From assembly GCA_014904845.1 (NCBI GenBank), contig MU119246.1, positions 186,001 to 250,000 on the forward strand: DNA of 64,000 nucleotides, written 5' to 3'. Position numbers and translations under genes: made by a program. The notes under the pieces are model-generated. The model saw only the letters and a list, made by a program, of their open reading frames with translations, had not been told where the DNA came from and made no database searches. Numbering within the stretch: the first letter of the stretch is position 1; every line of letters begins with the position of its first letter. The stretch comes from Acephala macrosclerotiorum. Its lineage: Eukaryota > Ascomycota > Leotiomycetes > Helotiales > Mollisiaceae. Below are positions 49,256 through 60,283 of this stretch, one piece after another.

Positions 49256-50729
49256 ATGATGGAGACCGCCCAGAGCTTCACAGCTCGCAGGTCCGCAGCC
49301 TCCAATCTGCCCGCATTCCAGCTGCCTCCTCCGGATCATCTGTCGCAGCACAAGTATCCAGCGTATGCTCCCAGCACCACGCAACCAACACCAGCAATGG
49401 TCAGCAGTGTTCTCACGCCTCCGTCAGGTCTACAAAGTGATCTCAGCCCTTTGGGCGCCGCGAGTGTGAATAGTCAAAGTTCTGGAAGTTCAGCAGCGGG
49501 CGTTCCACCATATCAGCCTATGGGCTACTGGCAGGCTCCAGGAACCAATGGCGGCGCATACACTTACAGCCAACCACCACCAATGCCTCCAACGTTTGCG
49601 CAAGGACAGCAGAATTACAACAACATGGGACGCCCTCTATATTCTCCATCCATGAACTTTCCAAATCGAAGTACGAACTCTCCTGCCTCTGGCGAAGGAC
49701 TACCTCCACCTCCATACGACATCAGTCTCCCTCCATTTCCTGCCTCTATGTCTGGCGGCGGACAACCACAAAGCTTGCCACAACTTGCGCCTCAGCAGCA
49801 ACAACAACATCATCATCAACAGCAGCAGCAACAGCAACAACAACAGCAACAACAACAACAACAGCAACAGCAGCAGCAGCAACAACAGCAGCAGCAAAAT
49901 CAACAGCAAAATCAACAGCAGCCTCCACAACAACAAAATCAGCCACAACACCAACAGCAAGCAGTCTCACAAGCGCCACCACAAGGCCCACTGCATGCGC
50001 CCAATAATTATGGTGAACGACCTCCTCCAACGCCCACAAACTACTACACGCCTTCATCAACGCCTCAACAATCATCCTTCCCCGCATACGCCCAGCAATC
50101 ACCAACTCAGCAGTCTCCTAATACTTCTTCCGCTCCTTCGAATCGCATCTCTCCAGTATCAGCTCAACCTCATCCCTCAATGGCCGCACCTCAAGGTTAC
50201 CCTCGACCATCGTATAGCGGGTACAGTCTCCCTGCAATGGCTGGTCCGATCATGTCCAATGTCCACAGTCCAGGAAACCAAATGGCACTCGTTGGAGGCA
50301 TGAACATGCCATATCCACCACATCAGATGGGGGCGCCAATGTATGGTCACCACCCGCAGCAACAACAGCAGAATGATAGGCCATTCAAATGTGACCAATG
50401 TCCCCAGTCATTCAACCGAAACCATGATTTGAAGCGACATAAGCGGATCCATCTAGCTGTTAAGCCATTCCCATGTGGCCATTGCGAGAAGAGCTTCTCT
50501 CGCAAGGATGCCCTGAAGGTTCGTTCTTTATCCGATTCTAACTAGAAGTAATTGGTAGCAGTTTCAGGGCTGACTGAACGAACAGAGACATATCCTCGTC
50601 AAAGGTTGCGGCAAGACGACCAGCGGCAACACAAACGCCGGTGGAAGTCAATCTCCCGTCGACAAGAGCGAGATCATGAGCGATTCGACGGAAGGCGGAA
50701 GTCCAGAGATAATGAAGAAAGAGTTGTAA
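49256..50729 (+). CDS. C2H2 zinc-finger transcription factor with polyglutamine tract
   Basis: The exons are 49256-50518 and 50586-50729 with a 67-base intron, giving 468 residues. I start at MMETAQSFTARRSAASNL; upstream codons in frame are not ATG. The N-terminal two thirds is low-complexity (Pro, Ser, Gln), with a 43-residue Gln-rich run at about residues 180-222 and a His triplet inside it. Two adjacent zinc fingers begin near residue 377: FKCDQCPQSFNRNHDLKRHKRIH and PFPCGHCEKSFSRKDALKRH. The second ends in ...HILVKGC, so its last ligand is Cys. The intron cuts the second finger, and only the spliced form is complete. The fingers match a conserved filamentous-fungal regulator family; I do not assign a name. 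Nuclear location and DNA binding are expected; targets are unknown. Confidence 0.9.
49793..49921 (+). repeat. CAG/CAA repeat encoding the polyglutamine tract
   Basis: 43 codons, nearly all CAG or CAA in mixed order, with three CAT and two AAT codons. Mixed synonymous codons usually limit repeat slippage. Confidence 0.95.
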
Positions 50730-53700
50730 ATCTCCTACTATGGAGTCCATATCGAGGTGCACGAGTCGATCTTGCGGTGGGAATTGTTGGGGTTCGGCAC
50801 CGGCGGCGTACATTACGGGCTGTAAATCCGGCTTCCAGCGATAATTGCTTCTGGAAGTGCACCAAATACCCGGCTGGCGTTAAGTGTTGATTTGTGTTTT
50901 TCAAGAAAGTCATGGGAATCGGGACGAGAACGAGTTGACGATATTTCGATCTGGAGTTGGTGTTAGTGATGGACTTTGAGAAGGTACGGACGGGAAATGG
51001 ATGGGATATGTGAAAAGTGATTTTGGTTTCACGATTGAAGGACCCCTTTGTATGTTTCTTGCCGGAAGGAGGCTGGTGGTACAGGTGTTGTTTTCTTGCT
51101 CGATGGTACGTTGGGAGATACTTCTCTGCAGCGATTGTGTGTTTCTTCCTCAACTCTAGCATACCTTTTTCTTCTTTTTCTGTTTGAGATATCCGATACT
51201 ATTCGGTCCGGTGGAAAGGACGGATGTATCTTGTTTGATGTATTTGTATTATTCCAACCGATATGAATGAGATAGGGGCGTTGAGACTAAGAAGAATTTG
51301 TTCGCTTGACAATTGTGATTTGAGAATACTGGAAGTACGAAGTGGGCAGAGTTGAAAGGAGGAAGAGCGAAATAATGTTAACGTCAAAAGAGGAAGCGAA
51401 CCCGAGGAGGAAGATTTATAAATATTTATCCAAACGCCCAGCCACCATCTCGCACCTCGCATATCGAACGTCAAAATAAACAACAAACACCAATGCCATA
51501 CTTGACGCCATCCAGCGTAACCGATTGTATTCTCCACAGTTTCTTTCTATATCCCGGTCGAGGGATCTGCCATCAGAACGAAAACAGGCATCCACCTGTT
51601 TTGCTGCTGCTGCAAACGAGACAGGTAAACGCGATGCAGATCTTGGAAGTCAAAAGGGTTCTCCACCCAAGAAAACAAGCATTTATTCGAAACGTTGCCC
51701 GGATGACGGAGATCCTTGCCTGTCAAAAGGTTCCTAGGTGCCCAAACTGTCGGGTTCGAAGACTGAGCCCACAAGGCGTGCAAGGTTCTAGCATTCAGCG
51801 TGGGAGAGAGATATCGGTCAACTGCCGGATCGACATCCACATCCAAGGCCATCCCATCCACTCACTCGAGACATCTGCAACGAATCAAATTCCCCGACCC
51901 AAGCATCTGGTACACCAAACCACGCCTTTTTCAAACCCCAGATCAGGGCACCCGGCACTTGGCTTTTCCCAGCTTTCTCCTCAATCCCAGCCAGAAAATA
52001 ATAACACCGGTGGAGTCCCGAAGCCCAACGCCACAAAACCACAAATTAACGTTCCCAAGCCCTCGCTAATGCAAAGCGCTTGTGGCGCAAGGAAAACGCA
52101 TAGCATGGCTTGGCGTAACGGCTATCACGGAAACATGCTTCCTTGATGCTTGTCTTTTGGGCGTTTTGGTGTTCAAATCCCGAGTGCTTGGTAGGGCTCT
52201 GCGTTTGCATGGGATGCGGGATCTGAGGTGGAGAGATCAGATGAAGGCGGAAGGACGGGCAGCTTTCCAAGGAGATGGTAGCGAAGCCACTTCAAGGTGA
52301 AAGGGCGGAAGTAACGTTGCGCGCTGTTCAGGGTTTGAGTTTATATGAACGACGCGAGTAAAAAGTTTTTGGTAAGGGTGGAGAAGTTGCAGGGGTTGCG
52401 ATTGCTGTGCCACATGAGATGGTGTTTATATGTTGACCGCTTTCTCCCTGTGAGTTTCTGCGTTTGTTCTTGATGCTCGATTCGTATCTGTTCGAAGGCC
52501 TTGGTAAAATTCCAACTGTCATTGTTCGCGTCGTCGTCGGACATTCAATACGCTGAGATGTTCGAACTAGCGAGGGGTAATGAGGAAAGATGATCGTCCT
52601 GACTGAACGCTCGACATTGGCAGAAGCGGAAAGTACGACGCGATCATCCACATTCTCGACCACGAAAAGCTCCTGCTCGAACAAGACATTCGGACAGAAG
52701 AGGCACCCCTGCCATCTTCAGCACTTCGAGGTTGATATTGAAGACGTTAAGGGGGTTTCGACATTTAATCCTGCGAATGTTCCATGTCATCTACAGCCGA
52801 TCGAAGCATCACCCCACACACACCCTCGAACTCCAGAGAACGATTTTCGATCCTCGAATCCTGCAAATATATTCGTCTGTGAGCGAGTGTTGGCACACTG
52901 GTCTCGGCATGGGCTTCGCGAGAAAGGGTAGATTTTAAACGACATGTCGTCTTTCAGCGGCCCAAGAGTTCTAATCCTGGGGGGTTTTTGGTATACTTGC
53001 GCAACTCACGGGGTCTGCAGAAGCAGGAATATATACCCAAGTAGGTAGAAAAGAAGATGTGGGCACATCGAAGTCAAAGGCAGCAAGAACGCGAGTCCGG
53101 CGTTAGGTTCTGCTGCCTCAACGCTCTGTCTCTTTCTCGTCTTAGCAGGCCTACTGGTAGTCTTGATGTGCTCTTCGTTCACAGATAGATATTATTATGG
53201 ACCTCTTGCACTTTCACGTCGTTAGCAATCGGAAAGCCGCTCTCCTTCCTCGAATGGAGGAGTGAGATATCGAGTTTTTGGGGAACGAAGCTTACTCAAT
53301 TTAAAGTTAGCGGATCATGGTAAGTGGACTGGCCCCAACACTGGTATGCACACAGGAACGAATAGATGGGAAGGAAGAGATCGAGATGGACGTTGGTGAC
53401 CGCCGTACAGGCCACTAGTTTTCGTACTGCCTCGTAGACTCCGGGAGATGTGGAGAGGAAGTGGAGGGAGTGAGCTGATGATTGTTTGAAGTGAATATTG
53501 GAACTCATTTTAGTTCGCTTTGTGATATTCAAGTTGCAGAGAAATCTCGTAAAGAGAGCAATAGAATAGTCGCCGAATAAAAGCCGAGATAAGTTAGAGT
53601 GCGGAGAATGTGAGAAAGCAGACTTCGGAAACCGGAAAGTGGAAGAATAATTTGGATGAATGCCGAAGTTGGTGAGGCTCCTAATACCATGTAAGGATGG

Positions 53701-55994
53701 GTAGAGCTGGAAGAGTTTCTTTCGCTGATTTGAGTCGCATGTTGTTCAACGAATGAAGATATCTTCGAGATTTTTTTCCCTTTAACTTGATGCAATTCGA
53801 TCTCTGCGGGCATCGTCGCATTCTATGTATGAAGACTTCAAGCGTTCCGAGTGCTTATAAACAAGTTATTCTGAAGTGTTGCCCTTAGTGTTGAGGTTCG
53901 AGGACTTTCATGGCCAAGTTACACATGAGGAAGTGGTCTCGAGGGAGAAAAGTTCCAACTACAGATGCAAGATTGAATTAAAGTGCTTCTCTGTTCACTT
54001 GAGGTTTTCTTTTCAGCGTTGGTTTCATGCGAATTCGCTGCTGTTCAATGTTAAAGCTGTTTAACCAATTGAGATGACAAGTTCCTGTTGCTCGACATCG
54101 AGGTCCGAAGAGCAGTATAAACATCTTCGCCGACTTAAAATTTGGCGAGGGAGTCGAGACTGGAGGCTGGAACTTTTTGTAAAGAATTTCGATTTCGATT
54201 TATGAACAGGACGGAACTTGATCGTCGAGACTCGAGTGATATGCCTATCCAGTAAACTTGTTTTTGTCGGCGTCCGTCCATGAGCCTGCACTTTGAATCT
54301 AAGCAACTCCAGACGTCCAACAGACACGACTTCATCGCAGTTTGACAGCATCAAGGGATTTTTGTCGTGGACTGTCTGATCTCTTCTACAGGTAATCCTC
54401 TCTGGGCGACGAGAGGTGCTGGTCGCAGAGAACGCACAAGGACTTACTCCTTCAACATTGTAATTCAGTAGGACAAGAAACATGAAACGCAGAATACCAT
54501 TTAAACCAAACTAATAAATGAGTTCTTGGAAGATCCACTCAAATCAGGAACTATCTCCTCACATTCACCTCAACATCGCCTCCGCCTCCAGCCTCAGCAT
54601 GAGAAATTCCCAATCAAGCTAGCTCAACCCTAGTTACCCTACACCTCCCAAGCGCTATATAAATTTAAACAAGCAAATCAAGTACAAGATAAGTAGCTGG
54701 ACAACCTTATAGAAATCAACACCTAATGTAGCTGGTCACTAGATCTTAGAGTTGTCCTGAAATTACGAATGCTTATCTGCCCACGTTTAAAAACCACACA
54801 GGCTGTGGTTTTATAAGAGCTTCTTCTTCGGAAGAAGCTTGGACTTTTGCTGAAAAATTCGTCTCGACCTGAATTTTCATCGCGGTCATTTCAAAGTTTT
54901 CTTGGTGGCCTCGCTTGATGGCAGCAGGAGCGACGCGATCTTTTGTGCCGACATGGACAAAGTCTCTGCGCGTGCAATAACGCCGTTCGAACCATGTTTA
55001 GGAATGATGGGAGATCAAACGCGTAGGTCTATCGTGCAGGAGATGCCTCTTGGGCATCACATCAGCGAGAGCAAGTCATCATCGAATCTTCAACATGTCG
55101 TACAAAATTTACTGTCGATTTGACTTGAGGGTGACTTGGTATTACACGTTGAATGAATGAGTGGTGAGTTAGAGAGTCAGGGTTTGGATCCATGATCGCG
55201 GGAACAACGGTGTTTCCCCGAGATCAGACATGATCTGTCAATGGGATAGGAGATTGCGATTGACGTCCAAAGCCAAGTCGTTTCACGTGAGTCTTCCTGA
55301 GGATGAAGAACGCCCAAATTTTGTGCAGAGCCTGGCTCAGCACCAAAAAAAAAGTTCTTCGAGTGCAAGTAACTTGTGGTATCTCTGGAGACAAGAGAGT
55401 TATTAAAAATCTAATGAGTTCATCGACATATTGTCGCGTAAATCATGTGATACCCCTATCCATCCCCAATTCACATGTCGATCCTATTTTTGTCAATTTC
55501 AGTCAAGGAAGGCTCTTCTTCCGAGAATCACATTTAGTCAAATACCATGATCTCGGAAATTGAGCTGAGCCTCAAAGATCTGGAAATGGACATGCTCAAC
55601 AGATAAAAGTGGAAGCATGGCTAAATACCCGCAGGACGACTAAAGTCGTCAATCTGCGGAGACTGCCGATCTATCATCAGAAACTTTACCCATCGCCAGA
55701 TGTGCTCCTTTTGTGTTGGCTAAGCTTTGCCAGGCGGCATGCCCCCCCTCCTTCTGGTCAGGTACTTCAAAGTGAAGATCAACGTTTTAGGATCGAGGAT
55801 ATTTAACCGGAGGCGGAATGGTAACGTATTGGAGACGAAGACCTGCGATGTTACTATGAGTTCGGGACATCAGCCGAGAGGATAGCTATCCCTGAAAAGC
55901 TTGGAGATGGGTATATGAATAGAGGTAGCTCTTGAATGTCGAGAAACAACAATTGAGCAGCAAAGTCTGGGACGGGTTCGACCAACTTCTCAGC
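50730..55994. other. Gene-poor region downstream of the C2H2 regulator
   Basis: I find no supportable gene in 5.3 kb of normal-composition DNA. Small minus-strand frames at 52544-52341 (start MSDDDANNDSWNFTK) and 53813-53529 (start MPAEIELHQVKGKK) read somewhat like real N-termini but match no family I know. They could be parts of small hypothetical genes. Confidence 0.35.
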
Positions 55995-57170
55995 ATGAAG
56001 TCAAGCTTTTTGAATGTGGCACTTGCTGCTTTGGGCATATTCTTCAGTCCAGTAACTTTTGTGCCATGGGCTCATCAACAATGCAAGTCGTGCTCTTCGT
56101 TCTGCAGAACCTAATCTAACCTCGAAGCAGGCAATGTTCCAAGTAACTTGACCCTCTACAACAACACCAACTCCCAGACCTGTTCCAATTCGCCGGCGGT
56201 GGACCACGAGTTACCAACAAGTCACAGTGGGACTGCCGCCGCCAACAAATTAGCTCCCTTTTCCAAAAGTACGAACTCGGCCACCTCCCACCAAAGCCCT
56301 CCATCCTAACCGCAAACCTAACCAGCACCACATCACCGTCCACCTACAACTTCAACATTAACGTCACTGAAAGCAACAAATCCATCTCCCTCTCAGCATC
56401 AATCATCTACCCAATCTCAGGCCAAGCTCCATACCCAGCCGTAATCGCTTACGGAGCCCCCAGCGTCCCAATTCCCTCAACCATAGTAAGCATAAACTTA
56501 AACAACGACCTCATCGCCCTCCAAAACGACGTCTCTTCGCGAGGAATCGATAACTTTTATGACCTATACAGTTCCAACGCAACAGCATCAGCAATGACAA
56601 CCTAGTCCTAGGCCGTATCCCGTATCATCGACACCTTGGAATCCCTCCCCATCTCCCAAACAAAAATTAACACCTCCTGTCTCGGGATGACCGGCTGTTC
56701 TCGCAACGGGAAAGGCGCGTTAGTAGCAGGTGCTTTCGAACCTCGCATCGCACTCACGATTCAACAGGAATCTGGTTTGGGAGGAGATGCATGTTGGTGG
56801 CTCTCAGACTTCGAACAAGCCTCGGGAAACATCGTCCAAACATCGTCCGAAATCGTAAGCGAGAATGTCTGGTTCTCTATCGAATTCGACAACTTCGCAC
56901 AGTATAAACCTGATCTATTGCCATTTGATCATCATATATTGGCTGGGTTGATAGCCCCGATAACGATGTTGCCGATTGAGAATACGGCGTAGGGGTGGTT
57001 GGGTCCGCAGAGTAGCTTTGGGTGTATGAGTGCGGCGAGGAAGGTGTGGAGTGCGTTGGGGGTGCAGGATAGGATGGGGTTTAGTCAGGATGGGAGTCAG
57101 AGAAGCACGTCCGGAAAAAGAAGAGGGGAGGAAGGGTGTTCTATTAGCTACGTAGAAGTTACGACTATAA

Positions 57171-57207
57171 CCACCCCTAGCGGGTGTTACGTTAGTAACG
57201 CTACCTC
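57171..57207 (+). repeat. Left terminal inverted repeat
   Basis: Pairs with 58876-58914 over about 37 bases with a few mismatches, mostly T here against C in the other copy. Confidence 0.85.
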
Positions 57208-58233
57208 ACGACAACTCCCTTCTATATGCTCCGTGCCCCTACGGAGCTATAATGACCCTGAAGACACGTTACAAATGCCCTAAACGTAGAAGTAATGATA
57301 TCGATGACACTCGAAGTTAAAGATTAAAAGAAAAAAAAAAAATAAGAGAAAAGTAACGCGAAATAATTGCTTCCTACGTTATAATACCGAGCAGTTGTCT
57401 TTTTTCCGCTACGTCTATAAGTGACTTTTATGTAAACTTGCATTAAAAAAGCGAAATACAAGTTCGTTAGCTCGCTTTTATAAGCTCCTATATTCGTTGC
57501 CGAGATGTAAAGTTGAGGGAAAGTAGTGCCGATAACCAGGGTAGGTATAATAATAAGATAAGCTTAAAAGGTAAAAAAACGAGTAGCTAAGTAAACACGC
57601 TCGAAGTGAATAGATAATAAAGTAGTTATTAATTAATCGGTATCCGAATTAAATAAAAACAGTTTATTAGTGTCGAGTAGATAATTGGAAGGTACTTCGA
57701 ATCTCTTTTTTTTAAACTCCAAATTGTGACGAAGTAACCTTTATGAAATAACTATTATTGGTCTTTAAGAACTCGGGAGGGATATTATACTTCTTTTTTA
57801 GAGGTGCCGGCGACGAGTAGTGTGAATAGGGACCATTTTTGAGACGCTTAAAAAACGAATTATAATATGATACAGATTGGGAGAGATTACGCTTTAAAGG
57901 GGTATAGCCAATCGAACGCGAAAGTTCGAGGTATTCCTCCCTAACTTTTCGGGATTACAAACTAAAGGAAAAGGTATTGCCGAATAGACGTCCTTTTTTA
58001 GCGTTAAAAATGTTTTCAATTTCGCTATAAGTAGTATTAGTAGCGTCGCTACGTCGTTATTAAATAAACATGCGCACATTATACATGCGTTCTCTATTAA
58101 TAGCTAGGAGTAGGATACTATATAAATCGACCTCTTTACTATGTCCCCAGTGTAAAATTCGAGCGCGTGCAAAAGTTTCTACATATCTGGATGCTTTAGC
58201 AGATCAGGCGATTCTAGCGCAGTCATCCTTGCT

Positions 58234-58773
58234 CTAAGTCTCTCTGCTTTGGAGAGCACGATTGTATCTTTGGGCGTTAAAAACGCGGTCGAAAATCAGA
58301 TCCGAGATACTGCGAACCTCGTCTTCGGTGAAGTTTGCCGTCGTAAGTTTATTGTTTCGAGTGAATGAAAATTCGACTTCGGTTAGAGCGGCTTGGAAAG
58401 CTGCTCGCACCGCCTGGACTTGGCCATTGGAAAAGTTGTTTGCTAGTGCTATTTGGCGCGGGGCTGGAAGTAAAAGTGCGAGAGATATAGCAGATGACTT
58501 TGACGCTGCTGCTGCTGCTACTGCTGCGATTGCTGCGAAGGCCGCAGGGGGCGGAGAGTTCGTAAGTTCTTTGCCGCCGGGGTTGTACTTTTGCATAATT
58601 TGAACGAACGCGTCCGGGAAAGCTGGATTGGGCTTGGGGGAGTCGGAAGAGGAAGCGGAACTAGAGGAAAAAGAAGCATTCGTTGTAGCAGACTTCGCAA
58701 AATCTGAAGCAAGAATCGGAGCCGCGTCGAGATCGATATTTAAGCGCGCAGCAGCTTTGTTCAGAAACTCCAT
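58234..58773 (-). CDS. Unidentified 179-residue protein inside the inverted-repeat element
   Basis: The frame starts MEFLNKAAARLNIDLDAAPI, 141 bases inside the right end of the element, and reads away from that end. It has a Ser/Pro-rich segment (SSSSASSSDSPKPNPAF) and an Ala-rich run (AAFAAIAAVAAAAASKSS). A more structured acidic C-terminus follows (NFTEDEVRSISDLIFDRVF). GC content is normal, in contrast to the AT-rich DNA immediately downstream of its stop. There is no signal peptide and no motif I recognise. It could be the start of a decayed transposase gene, an accessory protein of the element or a captured host exon. The antisense frame is a shadow. Confidence 0.45.
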   Translation of the reverse strand: MEFLNKAAARLNIDLDAAPILASDFAKSATTNASFSSSSASSSDSPKPNPAFPDAFVQIMQKYNPGGKELTNSPPPAAFAAIAAVAAAAASKSSAISLALLLPAPRQIALANNFSNGQVQAVRAAFQAALTEVEFSFTRNNKLTTANFTEDEVRSISDLIFDRVFNAQRYNRALQSRET

Positions 58774-58875
58774 CGAATGTAAAAGCTTGTTCGCTGGCGT
58801 ATCATCGTCTCGTGCGTTGATTGCTCTGTGCTTTCCGAGAGAGGGTATGAGTATGGTGTAGTGTAGAAAATGGGG

Positions 58876-58914
58876 GAGATGTGGCGTTGCTGACGTAACA
58901 CCCGCTAGGGGTGG
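58876..58914 (-). repeat. Right terminal inverted repeat
   Basis: It ends CCCGCTAGGGGTGG and overlaps the first three bases of the right TGGGAGTCA direct repeat. Confidence 0.85.
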
Positions 58915-59083
58915 GAGTCATAGTTTTTGTGCGTTTCCGGTGGATCAGCAGCCGGAGTTGACGGCTTTCTTGAAGAGGTTTTTATTAGATGGGGAGGGGG
59001 TTGATACGAATGTGTTTAAGACGACGAATGAGACGTTTGATGAAGGGAGGTGGATTGATTGGAGTGTGCCGAAGTTGTATTAG

Positions 59084-60283
59084 GCGGCTAATTGTGCCTC
59101 CTAAAAAACAATAGACAGAAAGTGAAGGAGTGCTGAGTTTCAAAGATGTTATGAGATACACCATGTAATGATTGAGAACTAGAAGGTTTCGGACATTCTG
59201 CATGCTTCAAGTTAGAATCTGAGAGCATGGCAGGACGGACAGTTCGCTTCCAAGTGGAGGATGAGCATGTGGATCTCCAATTCTCAAAGAGAATCCTGGG
59301 AGGCTTTCTACTTCGCAGGACTATCTAGAACCACACAGTAAAGATCAAAGCGGCTGCGCCAAAGAATGAAGGATAGAGTGTAGCCTTGCGACACTATCTA
59401 AAAAGGATCAATCCTAGTAATCCTTGTGATGACCGAGGTTCCTAGAAGGATTGGCAGTATCAACACTGCGACTATCTGTCAGCTTCTATCCCTGTGGTAT
59501 GAAGCCTTCACGGATTACTGACCTCTATCAGAGATGTTCATCCTAGAAACCGACCTCAAGGATCTTGTTCTAGCATCCCGATCACTCTCATAGTAGTGCG
59601 TGTGTAGGATGGCACTAGCCTCTGGATCGAAGATGCCGACTTACGTCTCGAGCGAGAAGCTTTGAAACTCGATCCTCCGTCCGTATGGCCATTTCGAGGT
59701 AACTTTTGCGCTGCGTCAGGGTCTGCTTCGTGATGGGTGACGAGGATTTGCGCAATATATTCTCGGATGGTGGATGGTGGATCATTGTCTAATGGTATAG
59801 ATTCTCCACTCAAGATAATACCTTCTGATACTAGATATTGAGTGTCTCTTTGGCTGATTAATTAATGCTGAAGGGTTGATAAAAGAAGACTCAAGATAGA
59901 AGGCTGAAAATATTTGGGTAAGGCGGCCGTTCGAATGCTTGTATAGGACCGCCAAGTCACCGCATTGAGGCTATGCAGCTTTGAACATACCTCACCCAAT
60001 GATTCAACATCCTACCTGAAATCCTTGGATTTTGTTGTCCTGAAACAAGAATGGACTATAGTATTATCTGTCAAGAAATTCTGGCGCTTGCCAATCAAGT
60101 CCCCATTTCTCCATAAGGAAAAAATCGAAGATGTATCATAAAGGTGCTAAAAAGGCAACAATCAAAAGCACAATTATACACACATCAATTCATGCTCAAC
60201 TGTACACTAGGACTCTACCTCTGTCGCAAGAAGTAAGCGTCGTCCAAAAGGTATATTCAGGAAACTTTTATGTGCTCCCCCAT
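59084..60283. other. Intergenic between CE15 remnant and fumarase
   Basis: No supportable gene. It probably contains the fumarase 3' UTR at the right end. Confidence 0.4.

Larger units (their letters stand above)
57091..58920. mobile_element. Inverted-repeat DNA element inserted in the CE15 gene
   Basis: The element is bounded by a direct 9-mer, TGGGAGTCA, at 57091-57099 and 58912-58920. Removing one copy and the DNA between them rejoins the esterase frame (GFSQDGSHSFC). Terminal inverted repeats of about 37 bases start CCACCCCTAGCGGGTG: left 57171-57207, right 58876-58914. The right repeat abuts the 9-mer, but the left repeat is 71 bases inside it, so the left end is not simple. The left two thirds is AT-rich and decayed. 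The right third carries an intact 179-residue frame on the minus strand. An 8-9 bp duplication fits hAT or Mutator-like elements, but I recognise no transposase. Confidence 0.75.
55995..59083 (+). pseudogene. CE15 glucuronoyl methylesterase gene, decayed and split by an insertion
   Basis: CE15 enzymes are secreted and cleave ester bonds between lignin and glucuronoxylan. A signal-peptide-like start (MKSSFLNVALAALGIFF) is followed, after a frame break near 56165, by WDCRRQQISSLFQKYELGHL. The nucleophile motif [20 protein letters not shown] lies at 56694-56753, and [13 protein letters not shown] near 56920. Stops interrupt it: TAG at 56603 and 56609, where MTTWSWAVSR is expected (TGG to TAG twice), and TAG at 56990. 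At 57091-58920 an inverted-repeat element interrupts the gene right before the catalytic His. The 3' fragment resumes with GSHSFCAFPVDQQPELTAFL and ends at 59083. The locus cannot encode an active enzyme. Confidence 0.85.

Noticed and set aside
49700..49960. Leu-rich minus-strand frame
   Set aside because: It is the reverse of the CAG/CAA polyglutamine repeat.
52168..52182. tRNA B-box-like sequence GTTCAAATCCC
   Set aside because: No T-stem pairing and no A box or acceptor stem around it. I found no tRNA gene in the window.
53529..53813. 94-codon minus-strand frame starting MPAEIELHQVKGKK
   Set aside because: A plausible small protein, but there is no homology signal or neighbouring exon to support it.
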